The notes: a model not told the origin generated them from the sequence alone. A stretch of 64,000 nucleotides of DNA from Candidatus Planktophila limnetica (GCF_002288365.1 NZ_CP016782.1:62001-126000), one strand, 5' to 3'. Positions 20,768-30,470 are shown, counted from the stretch's first letter. Numbers and translations are program-made.

Positions 20768-21439
20768 GTGAAAGTTGGCGTCGTAACTTTTCCGGGAACA
20801 CTCGATGACAGAGATGCCGCGCGCGCAGTGCGCTTTGCAGGCGCTCAAGCGATTTCACTCTGGCACGGAGACGCGGATCTTCACGGAGTGGATGCGGTAA
20901 TTCTTCCTGGCGGATTTTCCTACGGTGATTACTTACGTTGTGGTGCAATCTCTCGCTTTGCATCAGTGATGCAATCAATTATCAAACGCGCAAATGACGG
21001 CATGCCACTTCTTGGAATCTGCAATGGTTTTCAGGTTTTATGCGAAGCGCACTTATTGCCTGGGGCTCTAACACGCAATCATGAACTTCACTTCTTGTGT
21101 CGTGATCAAAAGATTTCAATTGAAAATACTACGAGTGCATGGACTACTTCTTATTCACAAGGACAAGAGATTGTTATTCCACTAAAAAATGGTGAAGGTT
21201 CTTTTCAATGCGATGATCAAACACTTGCCGCGTTAGAAAACGAAGGCCGCATCATTGCTCGCTATGTTGGTGAAAACCCAAATGGATCGCGCAACCTGAT
21301 CGCAGGAATTACAAATGAACGCGGCAACGTCGTTGGTTTAATGCCACACCCAGAACACGCAATCGATACATTAACTGGACCAACCCCTGAGGGGCTTGGT
21401 TTTTTTACATCGCTTCTGCACTCAATGGCTGGCAAATAA
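20768..21439 (+). CDS. purQ: FGAM synthase glutaminase subunit PurQ
   Basis: PurQ releases ammonia from glutamine for PurL. The 223-residue class I amidotransferase has the nucleophile in LLGICNGFQ and the HPEHA catalytic histidine and glutamate. The GTG start directly follows the purS stop. It ends directly before purL. Confidence 0.96.
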   Translation: MKVGVVTFPGTLDDRDAARAVRFAGAQAISLWHGDADLHGVDAVILPGGFSYGDYLRCGAISRFASVMQSIIKRANDGMPLLGICNGFQVLCEAHLLPGALTRNHELHFLCRDQKISIENTTSAWTTSYSQGQEIVIPLKNGEGSFQCDDQTLAALENEGRIIARYVGENPNGSRNLIAGITNERGNVVGLMPHPEHAIDTLTGPTPEGLGFFTSLLHSMAGK

Positions 21440-23671
21440 ATGGCGCTAGATACCGTTGCATCAGCCACGACATCTCCGGATACGAAACAACCATTTCTTG
21501 AACTTGGATTAAAAGAGGATGAGTACGCACGTATTCGCGAAATTCTTGGGCGTAGACCAACATCTTCTGAGTTAGCAATGTATTCAGTGATGTGGTCAGA
21601 GCACTGTTCATATAAATCTTCAAAGGTTCACTTAAAACAATTTGGTGACAAGGCTGTTAAAACAGATGCACTACTTGTTGGTATCGGTGAAAACGCTGGC
21701 GTTGTTGATGTCGGACAGGGTTATGCAGTTACTTTTAAAATCGAATCACATAACCACCCATCATTTATCGAGCCGTATCAAGGAGCAGCAACCGGCGTGG
21801 GCGGAATCGTTCGTGACATTTTGACTATGGGTGCCAGGCCAATTGCAGTCATGGATCCACTTCGCTTTGGTCCAGCAGAAGCTGCAGATACTCGTCGCGT
21901 ATTACCAGGTGTCATTGCAGGAGTTGGTGGTTACGGAAATTGTTTAGGACTTCCAAATATTGGTGGCGAAGTTACATTTGATGAAACATATGCTGGCAAT
22001 CCACTTGTTAACGCACTCTGCATCGGAGTGATGAAACATAGCGATATTAAATTAGCGAAAGCTGCCGGTGCTGGAAATCTTGTTGTTTTATACGGCGCGA
22101 AAACTGGTGGCGATGGAATCGGCGGCGTATCTGTTCTTGCATCAGAAACATTTGGCGCATCAGGTCCTGCAAAGCGACCAAGTGTTCAGGTGGGCGATCC
22201 ATTCGTTGAAAAAGTTTTGATCGAGTGCTCACTAGAAATATTTGCGGAAGATTTAGTCGTTGGTATTCAAGATTTGGGTGGCGCGGGCCTTTCATGTGCC
22301 ACATCAGAGCTGGCATCAGGTGGCACAGGCGGAATGGCTGTAGAACTTGATCGAGTGCCACTTCGCGACCCATCACTGTCACCTGAAGAAATTTTGATGT
22401 CAGAATCACAAGAGCGCATGTGTGCAATCGTTGAACCAAAGCACATTGATCGTTTTCTAGAAATCTGTAAGAAATGGGATGTAACAGCGACAGTTATTGG
22501 TGAAGTAACAACTGGTGATCGTCTAGAAATTACGTGGCACGGTGAGTTAATTGTTGATGTTCCACCACGCACAGTCGCTCACGAAGGCCCTGTCTACCAA
22601 CGACCATTTGCAGAACCTGCTTACATCAAGCAAGTAAATAGTGAAAAAGTAAATGTCCCACTTCCAACTAACGCGGCAGAAATTAAAGCTGCGGTATTAA
22701 AACTTGCTGGCACGCCAAACTTGGCAGATAAATCCTGGGTTACTTCTCAATACGATAAGTATGTACAAGGCAACACTATTCAAGCCCAACCAGATGATTC
22801 TGGAATGGTGCGAGTTGATGAATCAACACACTTAGGTGTCGCAGTTTCAACCGATGCCAACGCAAATTGGTCGTACTTAAATCCATACGAAGGTGTGAAA
22901 CTGGCATTGGCCGAAGCTGCTCGCAATATTGCAACAGCGGGTGCGGCCCCACTTGCAGTTAGTAATTGTCTTAACTTTGGTTCTCCTGAAGATCCAGGCG
23001 TGATGTGGCAATTTGCCGAAACTGTTCGCGGTCTTGCAGATGGTTGTTTAGAGATGGGTTTACCTGTTACGGGCGGAAACGTTTCGTTCTATAACCAGAC
23101 TGGCAGCACTGCAATTTTGCCAACACCAGTTATTGCAGTTCTGGGTGTCATCGAGGATGTTCGTACTCGCACACCAATGAGTTTTGATCGTGCAGGACTT
23201 CATCTCTATTTACTTGGTGACACTGGCGAAGATTTTGCCGGGAGTGAATGGGCATTTATTCACGGCATCCGCGGGGGTCAATCACCACAATCAGATTTAC
23301 AAGCTGCAATGCGCCTAAATACATTACTTGTCGCAGGGCGCACAGAAAAGATTTTCACTGCAGCACATGACTTAAGCCAAGGTGGTTTATCTGCAGCGCT
23401 TACTGAAATGGTTTTACGTCACGGAATTGGTGCAACAGTGACACTGGAAAACGCTGCTGTTGATCTATTAAGTGAAACCCCAGGACGCGTGATTGTTGCA
23501 ATTGATCCAAGTAAAAAGCATGTACTGCACGCACAAGTAACTAAGGCAAAGATTTCCTGCACGCACATCGGCACAACTGGTGGAGAGTCACTGACAATCA
23601 ATGATTCAGTAATTCAACTGACTGAATTACGTAAAGCTCATACCGAAACATTTCCAAGGTTGTTCGGATGA
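21440..23671 (+). CDS. purL: FGAM synthase large subunit PurL
   Basis: PurL is the ATP-using subunit that amidates FGAR. The 743-residue length is that of the small PurL class, which requires PurS and PurQ, both encoded just upstream. Motifs include [12 protein letters not shown] near the N-terminus, the SHNHPS segment, [15 protein letters not shown] and a second-half TGGNVSFYN. The stop overlaps the next gene by 4 bases. Confidence 0.96.
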   Translation: MALDTVASATTSPDTKQPFLELGLKEDEYARIREILGRRPTSSELAMYSVMWSEHCSYKSSKVHLKQFGDKAVKTDALLVGIGENAGVVDVGQGYAVTFKIESHNHPSFIEPYQGAATGVGGIVRDILTMGARPIAVMDPLRFGPAEAADTRRVLPGVIAGVGGYGNCLGLPNIGGEVTFDETYAGNPLVNALCIGVMKHSDIKLAKAAGAGNLVVLYGAKTGGDGIGGVSVLASETFGASGPAKRPSVQVGDPFVEKVLIECSLEIFAEDLVVGIQDLGGAGLSCATSELASGGTGGMAVELDRVPLRDPSLSPEEILMSESQERMCAIVEPKHIDRFLEICKKWDVTATVIGEVTTGDRLEITWHGELIVDVPPRTVAHEGPVYQRPFAEPAYIKQVNSEKVNVPLPTNAAEIKAAVLKLAGTPNLADKSWVTSQYDKYVQGNTIQAQPDDSGMVRVDESTHLGVAVSTDANANWSYLNPYEGVKLALAEAARNIATAGAAPLAVSNCLNFGSPEDPGVMWQFAETVRGLADGCLEMGLPVTGGNVSFYNQTGSTAILPTPVIAVLGVIEDVRTRTPMSFDRAGLHLYLLGDTGEDFAGSEWAFIHGIRGGQSPQSDLQAAMRLNTLLVAGRTEKIFTAAHDLSQGGLSAALTEMVLRHGIGATVTLENAAVDLLSETPGRVIVAIDPSKKHVLHAQVTKAKISCTHIGTTGGESLTINDSVIQLTELRKAHTETFPRLFG

Positions 23672-23967
23672 GTAGAGACCCGCAAATCATGATCGAAGTA
23701 AAAGCAACACTTGCGCTGCTCGAATCAAAAGCACCTGGGCGCGCCATAGAAGTTCGAATTCCGCCTTATGCAGCAATTCAATGTGGCGAAGGTCCAACGC
23801 ACACACGCGGCACACCACCAAATGTCATTGAGATGAAAGCTGATACATGGCTATCACTTGCTCAAGGCGTCACAACCTGGGCAGATGAAATTGCTGACGG
23901 AAAAATAATCGCTTCAGGTGCGCGCGCCGATTTGTCGCAGTACTTGCCCTTAACGGATAAGAATTAG
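23668..23967 (+). CDS. Sterol-carrier-like (SCP2) small protein
   Basis: A 99-residue protein lies between purL and purF. It resembles the actinobacterial SCP2-like family that occupies the same place in mycobacteria (Rv0807-type): [24 protein letters not shown] and DTWLSLAQG. It overlaps the purL stop by 4 bases. Its function is unknown. The conserved position in the purine operon hints at a supporting role in that pathway, but that is inference. Confidence 0.8.
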   Translation: MSRDPQIMIEVKATLALLESKAPGRAIEVRIPPYAAIQCGEGPTHTRGTPPNVIEMKADTWLSLAQGVTTWADEIADGKIIASGARADLSQYLPLTDKN

Positions 23968-23975
23968 GATTAGAC

Positions 23976-25454
23976 ATGGCCCGCCGTCCCGATGGATTAC
24001 TCAATCACAATCTCTTTGATGCAGATCGTGGGCCACAAGATGCGTGCGGTGTATTCGGTGTCTGGGCGCCAGGAGAAGAAGTAGCAAAACTTTCTTTTTA
24101 CGGTTTATATGCACTTCAACATCGCGGTCAAGAATCTGCAGGAATTGCAACAAGTGATGGCGAACGCATCACGGTCTATAAAGATATGGGATTGGTTTCA
24201 CAAGTATTTACTGAAAGTGATTTAGTTACTCTAAAAGGCGATCTTGCTATTGGTCACTGTCGGTATTCCACAACTGGATCTAGTACGTGGGTAAATGCGC
24301 AACCAACACTGCGCCCAACTAAGTACGGAACACTGGCTTTAGCCCATAACGGCAACCTAACAAATACGGGCGATCTCGCAGAGTTGGCACACAAACTCGA
24401 TAAAGATCACAATAAAGATGAACGTGGCGCAACTACAGATACAGAAATTATGACCGCGCTCATTGGTTTGCAAGATGAAAAGAATGTTGAAGCAAGCGCT
24501 CTTGCAGTATTGCCAAAACTAGAAGGCGCATTCTCACTCGTCTTTATGGACGAACACACTTTGTACGCAGCTCGCGACCGCCACGGTGTACGCCCACTAG
24601 TTATTGGAAAATTAGAAAATGGCTGGGTCGTCGCATCCGAAACAGCAGCACTCGACATCGTTGGCGCAGCATTTGTTCGTGAAGTAGAACCTGGAGAATT
24701 CTTAGCAATTGACTCTGATGGTCTGCGTTCGCAGATGTGGTCAACTCCCGAACCAAAGGGCTGCATATTTGAATACGTTTATCTTGCGCGTCCCGATACA
24801 ACAATTGCTGGTCGCGGTATCCATGCAACTCGCGTTGCAATTGGAAAACGATTGGCCGCAGAACATCCAGTTGAAGCTGATTTAGTAATTCCTGTTCCAG
24901 AATCTGGCACACCATCTGCGATTGGCTATGCAGCAGGATCTGGAATTCCTTACGGTATGGGATTAGTTAAGAACTCATACGTTGGTCGCACATTTATTCA
25001 ACCCAGCCAAACAATTAGGCAGCTTGGCATTCGCTTAAAACTTAATCCTTTGAAAGAGATTATTGAAGGCAAACGCATCATTGTCGTTGATGACTCAATC
25101 GTTCGCGGCAACACACAACGCGCGATTGTTCGAATGCTTCGCGAGGCAGGGGCGCGAGAAATTCACGTCCGTATTTCTAGCCCACCTGTTAAGTGGCCAT
25201 GTTTTTATGGAATTGATTTTGCAACACGCGCCGAACTCATTGCAAGCGGATTAGACGTTGAAGAAATTCGCAGATCAATTGGCGCGGACTCACTTGGTTA
25301 TGTATCCCTCGAAGGATTAATCGAAGCCACAGAAATAGCTGAAAAGAACTTATGTAGCGCTTGTTTTACAGGCAAATATCCAATTGCAATTCCTGCTGAT
25401 TTGTCTGAGGGCAAAGCGCGCCTTGAAATTACAGAAGTACATGGGCATAACTAA
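23976..25454 (+). CDS. purF: Amidophosphoribosyltransferase
   Basis: PurF makes phosphoribosylamine from PRPP and glutamine, the committed purine step. The 492-residue protein carries a 23-residue propeptide before the N-terminal nucleophile Cys24 (DACGVFG), implying self-cleavage. The PRPP loop is VVDDSIVRGNT. Four cysteines match the [4Fe-4S] ligands of the Bacillus-type enzyme: one in KGCIFEY, one in WPCFYG and two in LCSACF. Confidence 0.96.
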   Translation: MARRPDGLLNHNLFDADRGPQDACGVFGVWAPGEEVAKLSFYGLYALQHRGQESAGIATSDGERITVYKDMGLVSQVFTESDLVTLKGDLAIGHCRYSTTGSSTWVNAQPTLRPTKYGTLALAHNGNLTNTGDLAELAHKLDKDHNKDERGATTDTEIMTALIGLQDEKNVEASALAVLPKLEGAFSLVFMDEHTLYAARDRHGVRPLVIGKLENGWVVASETAALDIVGAAFVREVEPGEFLAIDSDGLRSQMWSTPEPKGCIFEYVYLARPDTTIAGRGIHATRVAIGKRLAAEHPVEADLVIPVPESGTPSAIGYAAGSGIPYGMGLVKNSYVGRTFIQPSQTIRQLGIRLKLNPLKEIIEGKRIIVVDDSIVRGNTQRAIVRMLREAGAREIHVRISSPPVKWPCFYGIDFATRAELIASGLDVEEIRRSIGADSLGYVSLEGLIEATEIAEKNLCSACFTGKYPIAIPADLSEGKARLEITEVHGHN

Positions 25455-26506
25455 TGTCGACGTATAAAAGTTCTGGCGTTGATATTGATGCAGGAGATCG
25501 CGCTGTTGAATTAATGAAGGCATCAATTGCAAAAGCCACGCGTCCAGAAGTACAAGGTGGCATTGGTGGATTTGCTGGACTCTTTGATGCAAGCGCACTC
25601 AAAAAATTTAATAAACCACTTCTTGCGACATCTACAGATGGCGTTGGCACAAAAACAGAGATTGCTCGCGCAATGGGAATCTATGACACTATCGGTGAAG
25701 ATTTAGTTGCGATGGTTGTTGATGACTTAGTTGTCTGTGGGGCAGAACCACTCTTTATGACCGATTACATTGCAGTTGGAAAAGTAATCCCAGAGCGCAT
25801 CGCAGATATTGTTGCTGGCATTGCGCGCGGATGCGTAAAAGCAAATACTGCACTGATCGGCGGCGAAACCGCTGAGCACCCAGGATTACTTGCAGAAGAT
25901 GAATTCGATATTGCAGGCGCCGCAACTGGCGCAGTTGATGCTGACAAACAACTCTCGAAAGAGAAAGTAAAAGCAGGAGATGTGCTGATTGCAATGCCTG
26001 CATCTGGTTTTCATGCAAATGGTTATTCACTTATTCGCCATATTCTGAAAGAAGAGAAGTTAGATCTTGGCAAGCAATATGGTGACCTCGACAAAACACT
26101 CGGTGAAATTCTTTTAACTCCCACAGAGATTTACACTCTTGATTGTTTGGCACTCATCAAATTACTCGGCGAAAACTTGCGAACATTTAGTCACGTCACC
26201 GGTGGTGGCTTGGCAGATAACACTGCACGTGTTGTTCCAGATGGCTTAGTAGCGAAGTTCGATCGCAGTACATGGTCACTTCCACAAGAATTAATTTTCA
26301 TGGCGCACGAAGGTGGCGTTCCACAAAACGACTACGAACGCACCTGGAACTGCGGAGTTGGCATGGTCGCCATCATCGATGCCGCATCGGCAGACCTGGC
26401 GATCAAGGCCCTTGCCGCGCGGGGAATGCAGGCGTGGGCCGCTGGCTCAGTTGGCGCCACAACGCCTGGGGCTGCCCGTGCTGCTTTGGAAGGCGACTAC
26501 CGATAG
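25454..26506 (+). CDS. purM: AIR synthetase
   Basis: PurM closes the imidazole ring of aminoimidazole ribonucleotide. The 350-residue protein shows STDGVGTKTEIA, the GGETAEHPG segment and HVTGGGLADN. Its ATG shares a base with the purF stop (TAATG). It is the last purine gene of the cluster; purN, purE/K and purH are not in this window. Confidence 0.96.
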   Translation: MSTYKSSGVDIDAGDRAVELMKASIAKATRPEVQGGIGGFAGLFDASALKKFNKPLLATSTDGVGTKTEIARAMGIYDTIGEDLVAMVVDDLVVCGAEPLFMTDYIAVGKVIPERIADIVAGIARGCVKANTALIGGETAEHPGLLAEDEFDIAGAATGAVDADKQLSKEKVKAGDVLIAMPASGFHANGYSLIRHILKEEKLDLGKQYGDLDKTLGEILLTPTEIYTLDCLALIKLLGENLRTFSHVTGGGLADNTARVVPDGLVAKFDRSTWSLPQELIFMAHEGGVPQNDYERTWNCGVGMVAIIDAASADLAIKALAARGMQAWAAGSVGATTPGAARAALEGDYR

Positions 26507-26544
26507 CGATAACCTACGGCTCTGGTAGATACACACCGTTGAGG

Positions 26545-26553
26545 TAAGGAGGT
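26545..26553 (+). promoter_or_regulatory. Very strong ribosome binding site of the DUF3073 gene
   Basis: TAAGGAGGT is a 9-base perfect match to the anti-Shine-Dalgarno end of 16S rRNA, 6 bases before the ATG at 26560. Such full matches are rare in this window and suggest high expression of the small protein. Confidence 0.7.
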
Positions 26554-26559
26554 CACGCT

Positions 26560-26736
26560 ATGGGGCGCGGCCGAGCAAAAGCGAAACAGACAAAAGTAGC
26601 TCGCGATCTTAAGTACAACTCACAAGAGATGGATCTTGATCGTTTAGCAAAAGAGTTACATAACGAAGGACAACCAGCGCAGGATCAAGAATCAGATGAT
26701 CCATACGCTGATGGCAATTATATTCCTCGTGCGTAG
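26560..26736 (+). CDS. DUF3073 small protein (58 aa)
   Basis: This 58-codon gene encodes a conserved actinobacterial protein that begins MGRGRAKAKQTKVARDLKY and ends in an acidic tail (DPYADGNY). The position after purM is conserved in actinobacteria (the mycobacterial counterpart is Rv0810c). It is basic at the start and acidic at the end; its function is unknown. The exceptional ribosome site supports the start. Confidence 0.9.
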   Translation: MGRGRAKAKQTKVARDLKYNSQEMDLDRLAKELHNEGQPAQDQESDDPYADGNYIPRA

Positions 26737-26743
26737 ATAAAAA

Positions 26744-27559
26744 ATGCGCCCGACTCCGTACGTCGCATCACTTCGAATCTATGAACCACTTTCGGCATTT
26801 GATCCTGTTGATCGTTTGCGCTGGACATCTATTGATCCAGAAAAAGATTCGCGCACCGAAGAACAATCGTTAGCACTTCGCAGAATTATTTTTCCAGAGC
26901 CACCAGCCGGACGACCAGATGGTGCGCATATTTTAGATATCGACGGCGTTCGCTACGTTTCGCCTTGGTCAACTGCTAATCGTTGTTGGGCCGCCCTTGA
27001 TGATTTTAAGGATTCGATGCCAAGTTCAGTTACAAAGTTTTTTGTTCCAGAATCTCTTGAAGATGTCATCACTGCAGGAGTTGAACAACTCGAAGATAAA
27101 GTTCCACATATTTTGACACAAACCTGGGTTATTCCACCACGATGGTTTTCACTCTTTGCACCAGAAGAACGAGTCCGCGGAATCGATAACGATGGTCACT
27201 ACACATTAATGCGCGCTCGCATCGCCGATGCCAAAGCACGTTGCCAAGTTGCGCACGAAACTGTGCAACGCGCATTTGGTCCTGGACCAGTTGAAGGTGA
27301 AATTGAAGAGTTAGAAGATTGGCTAGATTTATTTCATCCGCAATCACTCGTTGAATTAGATTACGGTGGGCTCGCTAATTATTTAGATAAAGCCCTCCGA
27401 GATTCTGGCGAAAGTGGATTAGATGCTGATACATCCGTTGAAGATGTCTTGTCATCATTAGCTGGCCTTGCAGCAGGGGATGGATCACTTGCAGGACAGG
27501 GATATGAGCGTTTGGTTTCGCGTTGGCGCAAAGTTGGCGCGTACGAATCGGCTATGTAG
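26744..27559 (+). CDS. Conserved actinobacterial hypothetical protein
   Basis: A 271-residue cytoplasmic protein with no signal peptide or membrane segment. It starts MRPTPYVASLRIYEPL and contains a tryptophan-rich middle (TWVIPPRWFSLF) and an acidic C-terminal half. I know similar proteins only as uncharacterised actinobacterial ones near DUF3073 and bldC. No catalytic motif is evident. It starts 7 bases after the DUF3073 stop, so the two are probably co-transcribed. Confidence 0.75.
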   Translation: MRPTPYVASLRIYEPLSAFDPVDRLRWTSIDPEKDSRTEEQSLALRRIIFPEPPAGRPDGAHILDIDGVRYVSPWSTANRCWAALDDFKDSMPSSVTKFFVPESLEDVITAGVEQLEDKVPHILTQTWVIPPRWFSLFAPEERVRGIDNDGHYTLMRARIADAKARCQVAHETVQRAFGPGPVEGEIEELEDWLDLFHPQSLVELDYGGLANYLDKALRDSGESGLDADTSVEDVLSSLAGLAAGDGSLAGQGYERLVSRWRKVGAYESAM

Positions 27560-27669
27560 TACCTAAAAATTCACTAAAACTGTATTGCTTTTGACCTATC
27601 CAAACCTAGATACTTCACTCCATAAGGTGCAATACGGACAACCGAATTGCGAGAACCTTCGAGCGTTAA

Positions 27670-27870
27670 ATGGTGGATATGAATCGATTAACTGATGCAG
27701 AAGTTTTGCTCACTCCCGCCGAAGTAGCCGCTCTATTTCGAGTAGATCCAAAGACTGTTACACGTTGGGCACAAGCAGGAAAACTCACATCAATTAGAAC
27801 CCTCGGTGGTCACCGCCGTTACCGCGAATCAGAAGTTCGCGAATTACTAAAATCAACTCAGAGCAACTAA
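27670..27870 (+). CDS. bldC: MerR-type DNA-binding protein BldC
   Basis: The 66-residue protein is a minimal winged helix-turn-helix of the MerR fold without an effector domain. The core LLTPAEVAALFRVDPKTVTRWAQ plus the wing SIRTLGGHRRYRESEVRELL is nearly identical to BldC of Streptomyces, which binds direct repeats cooperatively to control development. In a non-sporulating streamlined organism its targets must differ. ATG 27679 is an alternative start, nine bases downstream. A gap of 110 bases upstream leaves room for a separate promoter. Confidence 0.93.
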   Translation: MVDMNRLTDAEVLLTPAEVAALFRVDPKTVTRWAQAGKLTSIRTLGGHRRYRESEVRELLKSTQSN

Positions 27871-27886
27871 TTTCTTCTTTTTCTTT

Positions 27887-28921
27887 ATGAATTACTCAAT
27901 TACGCAGTACCTGTTGTTGGGTGCTGTTGCGCTGGTCTATGTCGGTGTGATTACTGGTCCAATGCGCAAGATTGCGATTCGCTATAACGTAGTTGATTCA
28001 CCAGATATGGCGCGTAAGATTCAAAAAGAGCCGGTGCCTTATCTAGGCGGTGTTGCAATCGCTGTTGGCGTTGTTGTTACTTCATACATCGCACTAGTTG
28101 CAAAAGATTTCAACCTTAAATCTCTAGGACTTGCCAGCTCCGTTCTAGTACCAGCAATTCTTATCTCTGCAATGGGACTTTGGGATGACTTACGCGGCCT
28201 ACAACCATGGCCGCGTTTAATTGCCCAAACATCTGCTGGCACAGCGATGGCGCTGATTTTGATTGCCACAGACACAATGGGATTTGCACTCGGCAACACT
28301 TTTCTAAACGCCGCAGTCTCTATTTTTTGGATTGTCGGAATTACAAACTCCATTAACTTCTTTGACAACCTGGATGGCGGCGCCGCTGGCACAGTTGCGA
28401 TTGCCTCGTTCTTTCTATTTCTTATTGCAAATACTGAAGGCCAGATACTCGTTAGCGCACTCGCCATTGTTGTTTGTGGCTCCACAGCAGGATTTTTGCT
28501 CTGGAATAAATCTCCTGCAAAGATCTATATGGGCGATGCCGGGGCTTTGTTTTTAGGCATTGTTATGGGCGTTCTTACTATTCGCCTTGATCCAGGAGTT
28601 AAACCACAAGTGCTTTCACTAGTTATCCCGATTGCTCTGCTTGCAATTCCGATTCTTGATACAACAGTTGCAGTCACATCACGTCTATATCGCGGGATCT
28701 CACCATTTACTGGCGGTCGCGATCACTTGTCGCATCGTTTAATGCGCATTGGCATTCATCGTAAATACGCAGCGATCACTCTGTGGGCGGCATCAGGTGT
28801 CTATGGGCTGTTGGCATATGCCATCTATCAAACTGAGAATTCGATCTTTGCCTATGTTGCTGGCGCTGGATGGATCGGACTGCTCGTGTTTTTCTTGCGT
28901 ATCTCTAGCGAAGATAAGTAG
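27887..28921 (+). CDS. Undecaprenyl-phosphate sugar-1-phosphate transferase (WecA/TagO type)
   Basis: A 344-residue polytopic membrane protein of the MraY/WecA family, which links a sugar-phosphate to undecaprenyl phosphate at the start of polysaccharide synthesis. The conserved parts are the early DxxDxARK-like segment (DSPDMARKIQK), the NFFDNLDG active-site loop, MGDAGALFLG, and the basic loop GGRDHLSHR. About ten hydrophobic helices are visible. The HxxH/GRDH loop and lack of MraY-specific features favour the WecA side. It could prime the surface polysaccharides encoded at 41-48 kb. Confidence 0.88.
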   Translation: MNYSITQYLLLGAVALVYVGVITGPMRKIAIRYNVVDSPDMARKIQKEPVPYLGGVAIAVGVVVTSYIALVAKDFNLKSLGLASSVLVPAILISAMGLWDDLRGLQPWPRLIAQTSAGTAMALILIATDTMGFALGNTFLNAAVSIFWIVGITNSINFFDNLDGGAAGTVAIASFFLFLIANTEGQILVSALAIVVCGSTAGFLLWNKSPAKIYMGDAGALFLGIVMGVLTIRLDPGVKPQVLSLVIPIALLAIPILDTTVAVTSRLYRGISPFTGGRDHLSHRLMRIGIHRKYAAITLWAASGVYGLLAYAIYQTENSIFAYVAGAGWIGLLVFFLRISSEDK

Positions 28922-28927
28922 TAAACT
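28922..28927 (+). promoter_or_regulatory. -10 box, leaderless promoter
   Basis: TAAACT directly follows the TAG stop of the transferase gene and ends 6 bases before ATG 28934. Confidence 0.5.
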
Positions 28928-28933
28928 TCTTCC

Positions 28934-29131
28934 ATGGCCGATAACAAGAAACCCGCAGATGATGCTCGCGCAAAGTTTTTAGAAGCTCTTGAGAAGAAAA
29001 AGAGTAAGAACGCACCTGCTCCAAAAGAAGGACGCTCTTCTGGTTCTAAAGTGAGCGGTGGTCAAGCAACTGGCGGTGCACCAGGTCGATTCCAACGTAA
29101 GTCTGGATCTTCTGGTTCTGCAGCTGGTTAA
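28934..29131 (+). CDS. Small basic protein, DUF5302-like
   Basis: The 65-residue protein has a charged helix (ARAKFLEALEKKKSK) and then a Gly/Ser-rich disordered tail ending QRKSGSSGSAAG. This is the pattern of short DUF5302-type actinobacterial proteins. No function is known. A promoter box at the exact leaderless distance supports the start. The gene ends close to the convergent sulfotransferase-like gene. Confidence 0.7.
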   Translation: MADNKKPADDARAKFLEALEKKKSKNAPAPKEGRSSGSKVSGGQATGGAPGRFQRKSGSSGSAAG

Positions 29132-29139
29132 TTCCCAAC

Positions 29140-30021
29140 TTAACCTTTTGATTGGCCAGAGAGATAACTTTTTAATCCTCTATAAATACCAAAGATACGC
29201 CAAGTTTTGGAATGAGTTATCTTTTGCCGCTCCGAAATAGCGATATCCCGCTCCGAAATAGCGATATCCCGCTCCGAAATAGCGATATCCCGCTCCGAAA
29301 TAGCGATATCCCGCTCCGAAATTGCCTCGAGAAGATTACCCTCTTTTTTATGAGTTTCTTTCTGTAAAATAGAGATGACATTTTCCAACTCTTGAATTTT
29401 TATTGACTCGGAATCATTGGATTTTGAAGATATCTTGTCAAGATCGACCACTTGTTCAAAATTTTTTTTGGCCTCTTGTTTTGAAATTTTTCTCTCAACC
29501 AGGAATCCCAAAGAGCTCCAAAAGTATTCAAAATCACTTGCAAACTTGGGAAAGTGAATAAACTTGTAGGGAAGTCTTAGCCGTTCACAAGCCTCAATCA
29601 AGTCCCACAATCCGGCACTTAGAGTTCGATTTACGGAATCGGAATCTATTCCAAAAACAGCCCCTCCTGGAACATCGGCCCACGTGCTCCAAGTCCATTC
29701 TGTAGATTGATGTTGAAGTGCTCGCGATGCTCGTTCCTGAGAGACCCGACTAACAACCGCATCTCGTCTATTTCTAATTGGAATTAGTATCAACTCATAC
29801 TTATTTAAATTTGCAAGTGAAACAGAATTTACATATTCGAAAAACCAAGGATCTTTATCAATTTCGAATTCCGAAGTTCCATCAATCCTTGATTCGTATC
29901 CAGCCTGAGCCTGTTCAGAGAAACCGCCATTTTCGGTCGGGGCTTTAAAACCAAACTCAGAAAATATTCGCACTAAAAGTGTGGTTCCAGATCTACCTGG
30001 ACCAGCAATTCCAATTTTCAT
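29140..30021 (-). CDS. Sulfotransferase-like protein with a heptad-repeat tail
   Basis: The 293-residue protein starts with a P-loop-like PAPS-binding segment (GIAGPGRSGTT). It has a second site compatible with 3'-phosphate binding (RNRRDAVVSR), so it resembles sulfotransferases acting on glycans or other acceptors. From about residue 234 the sequence is a run of the heptad AISERDI, repeated four times perfectly and followed by a degenerate copy. This should form a coiled coil. The DNA is AT-rich relative to its neighbours and sits between a conserved cluster and a tRNA cluster, which suggests acquisition. A TAGACT box 6 bases before the ATG supports the start. Confidence 0.7.
   Translation of the reverse strand: MKIGIAGPGRSGTTLLVRIFSEFGFKAPTENGGFSEQAQAGYESRIDGTSEFEIDKDPWFFEYVNSVSLANLNKYELILIPIRNRRDAVVSRVSQERASRALQHQSTEWTWSTWADVPGGAVFGIDSDSVNRTLSAGLWDLIEACERLRLPYKFIHFPKFASDFEYFWSSLGFLVERKISKQEAKKNFEQVVDLDKISSKSNDSESIKIQELENVISILQKETHKKEGNLLEAISERDIAISERDIAISERDIAISERDIAISERQKITHSKTWRIFGIYRGLKSYLSGQSKG
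29228..29322. repeat. 21-bp perfect tandem repeat (4 copies plus partial)
   Basis: Units of 21 bp (CGCTCCGAAATAGCGATATCC and so on, 29228-29248, 29249-29269, 29270-29290, 29291-29311) are identical at the DNA level, followed by an 11-base partial copy. Each unit codes for one heptad of the coiled coil. Perfect DNA identity, including third positions, implies recent slippage expansion. Confidence 0.95.
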
Positions 30022-30027
30022 GGCTGT

Positions 30028-30033
30028 AGTCTA
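30028..30033 (-). promoter_or_regulatory. -10 box, leaderless promoter
   Basis: TAGACT on the minus strand ends 6 bases before the ATG at 30021 of the sulfotransferase-like gene. Confidence 0.5.
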
Positions 30034-30219
30034 ACCCAAACCATCCATATTCGATTCGGAATCAAATTATATTTGCTATTCAAAGTCACTTGAAAAAAAG
30101 TTACCTTGTCTGAGCCTACAAAAGTGTTAACACGATTCAAGACTTCAACAATATATAGAGCCACATAACCAGTAAAAATTGCTCTAGACGCGCTAAATAA
30201 ATTAACGTAGTTGCGAAAG
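30034..30219. other. AT-rich gap without a recognised gene
   Basis: About 190 bases between the sulfotransferase-like gene and tRNA-Phe contain no convincing frame or stem-loop. It may hold the upstream promoter part of the divergent gene and the 3' trailer of the tRNA transcript. Confidence 0.4.
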
Positions 30220-30293
30220 TGGCTTGGGCCGGGATCGAACCGGCGACCTAACGATTTTCAGTCGTTCGCTCGTACCAACTGAGCTACCAAGCC
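30220..30293 (-). tRNA. tRNA-Phe (GAA)
   Basis: Reverse strand GGCTTGG acceptor, D-arm AGCTCAGTTGGT, anticodon loop CTGAAAA (GAA), T-loop GTTCGATC and closing CCAAGCC. Discriminator A, CCA not encoded. Confidence 0.97.
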
Positions 30294-30345
30294 TTACCAA
30301 AAATTCAGCGCCGGCCACACGAATGTGTACAGCGCCAAACTTTTG

Positions 30346-30419
30346 CGACCCGGACGGGACTTGAACCCGCGACCTCCGCCGTGACAGGGCGGCGCGCTAA
30401 CCAACTGCGCTACCGGGCC
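30346..30419 (-). tRNA. tRNA-Asp (GTC)
   Basis: Reverse strand GGCCCGG acceptor, D-arm AGCGCAGTTGGTTAGCGC, anticodon loop CTGTCAC (GTC), T-loop GTTCAAGTC, discriminator G. Confidence 0.96.
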
Positions 30420-30470
30420 TTGAAATAAATTTGTAAGAATTAATTTCAAAACCTTTACTGCTGTACTGCG

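Noticed and set aside
27585-27660. Classical -35/-10 promoter for bldC (TTGACC ... TAGATA)
   Set aside because: The spacing between boxes is about 10 bases, too short; no better pair was found.
29228-29322. Tandem 21-bp repeat as a CRISPR array
   Set aside because: Units are head-to-tail without spacers and are in frame within a coding gene; no cas genes.
30034-30219. Attachment site or integrase remnant near the tRNA cluster
   Set aside because: No duplicate of a tRNA 3' end and no recombinase-like frame could be seen.
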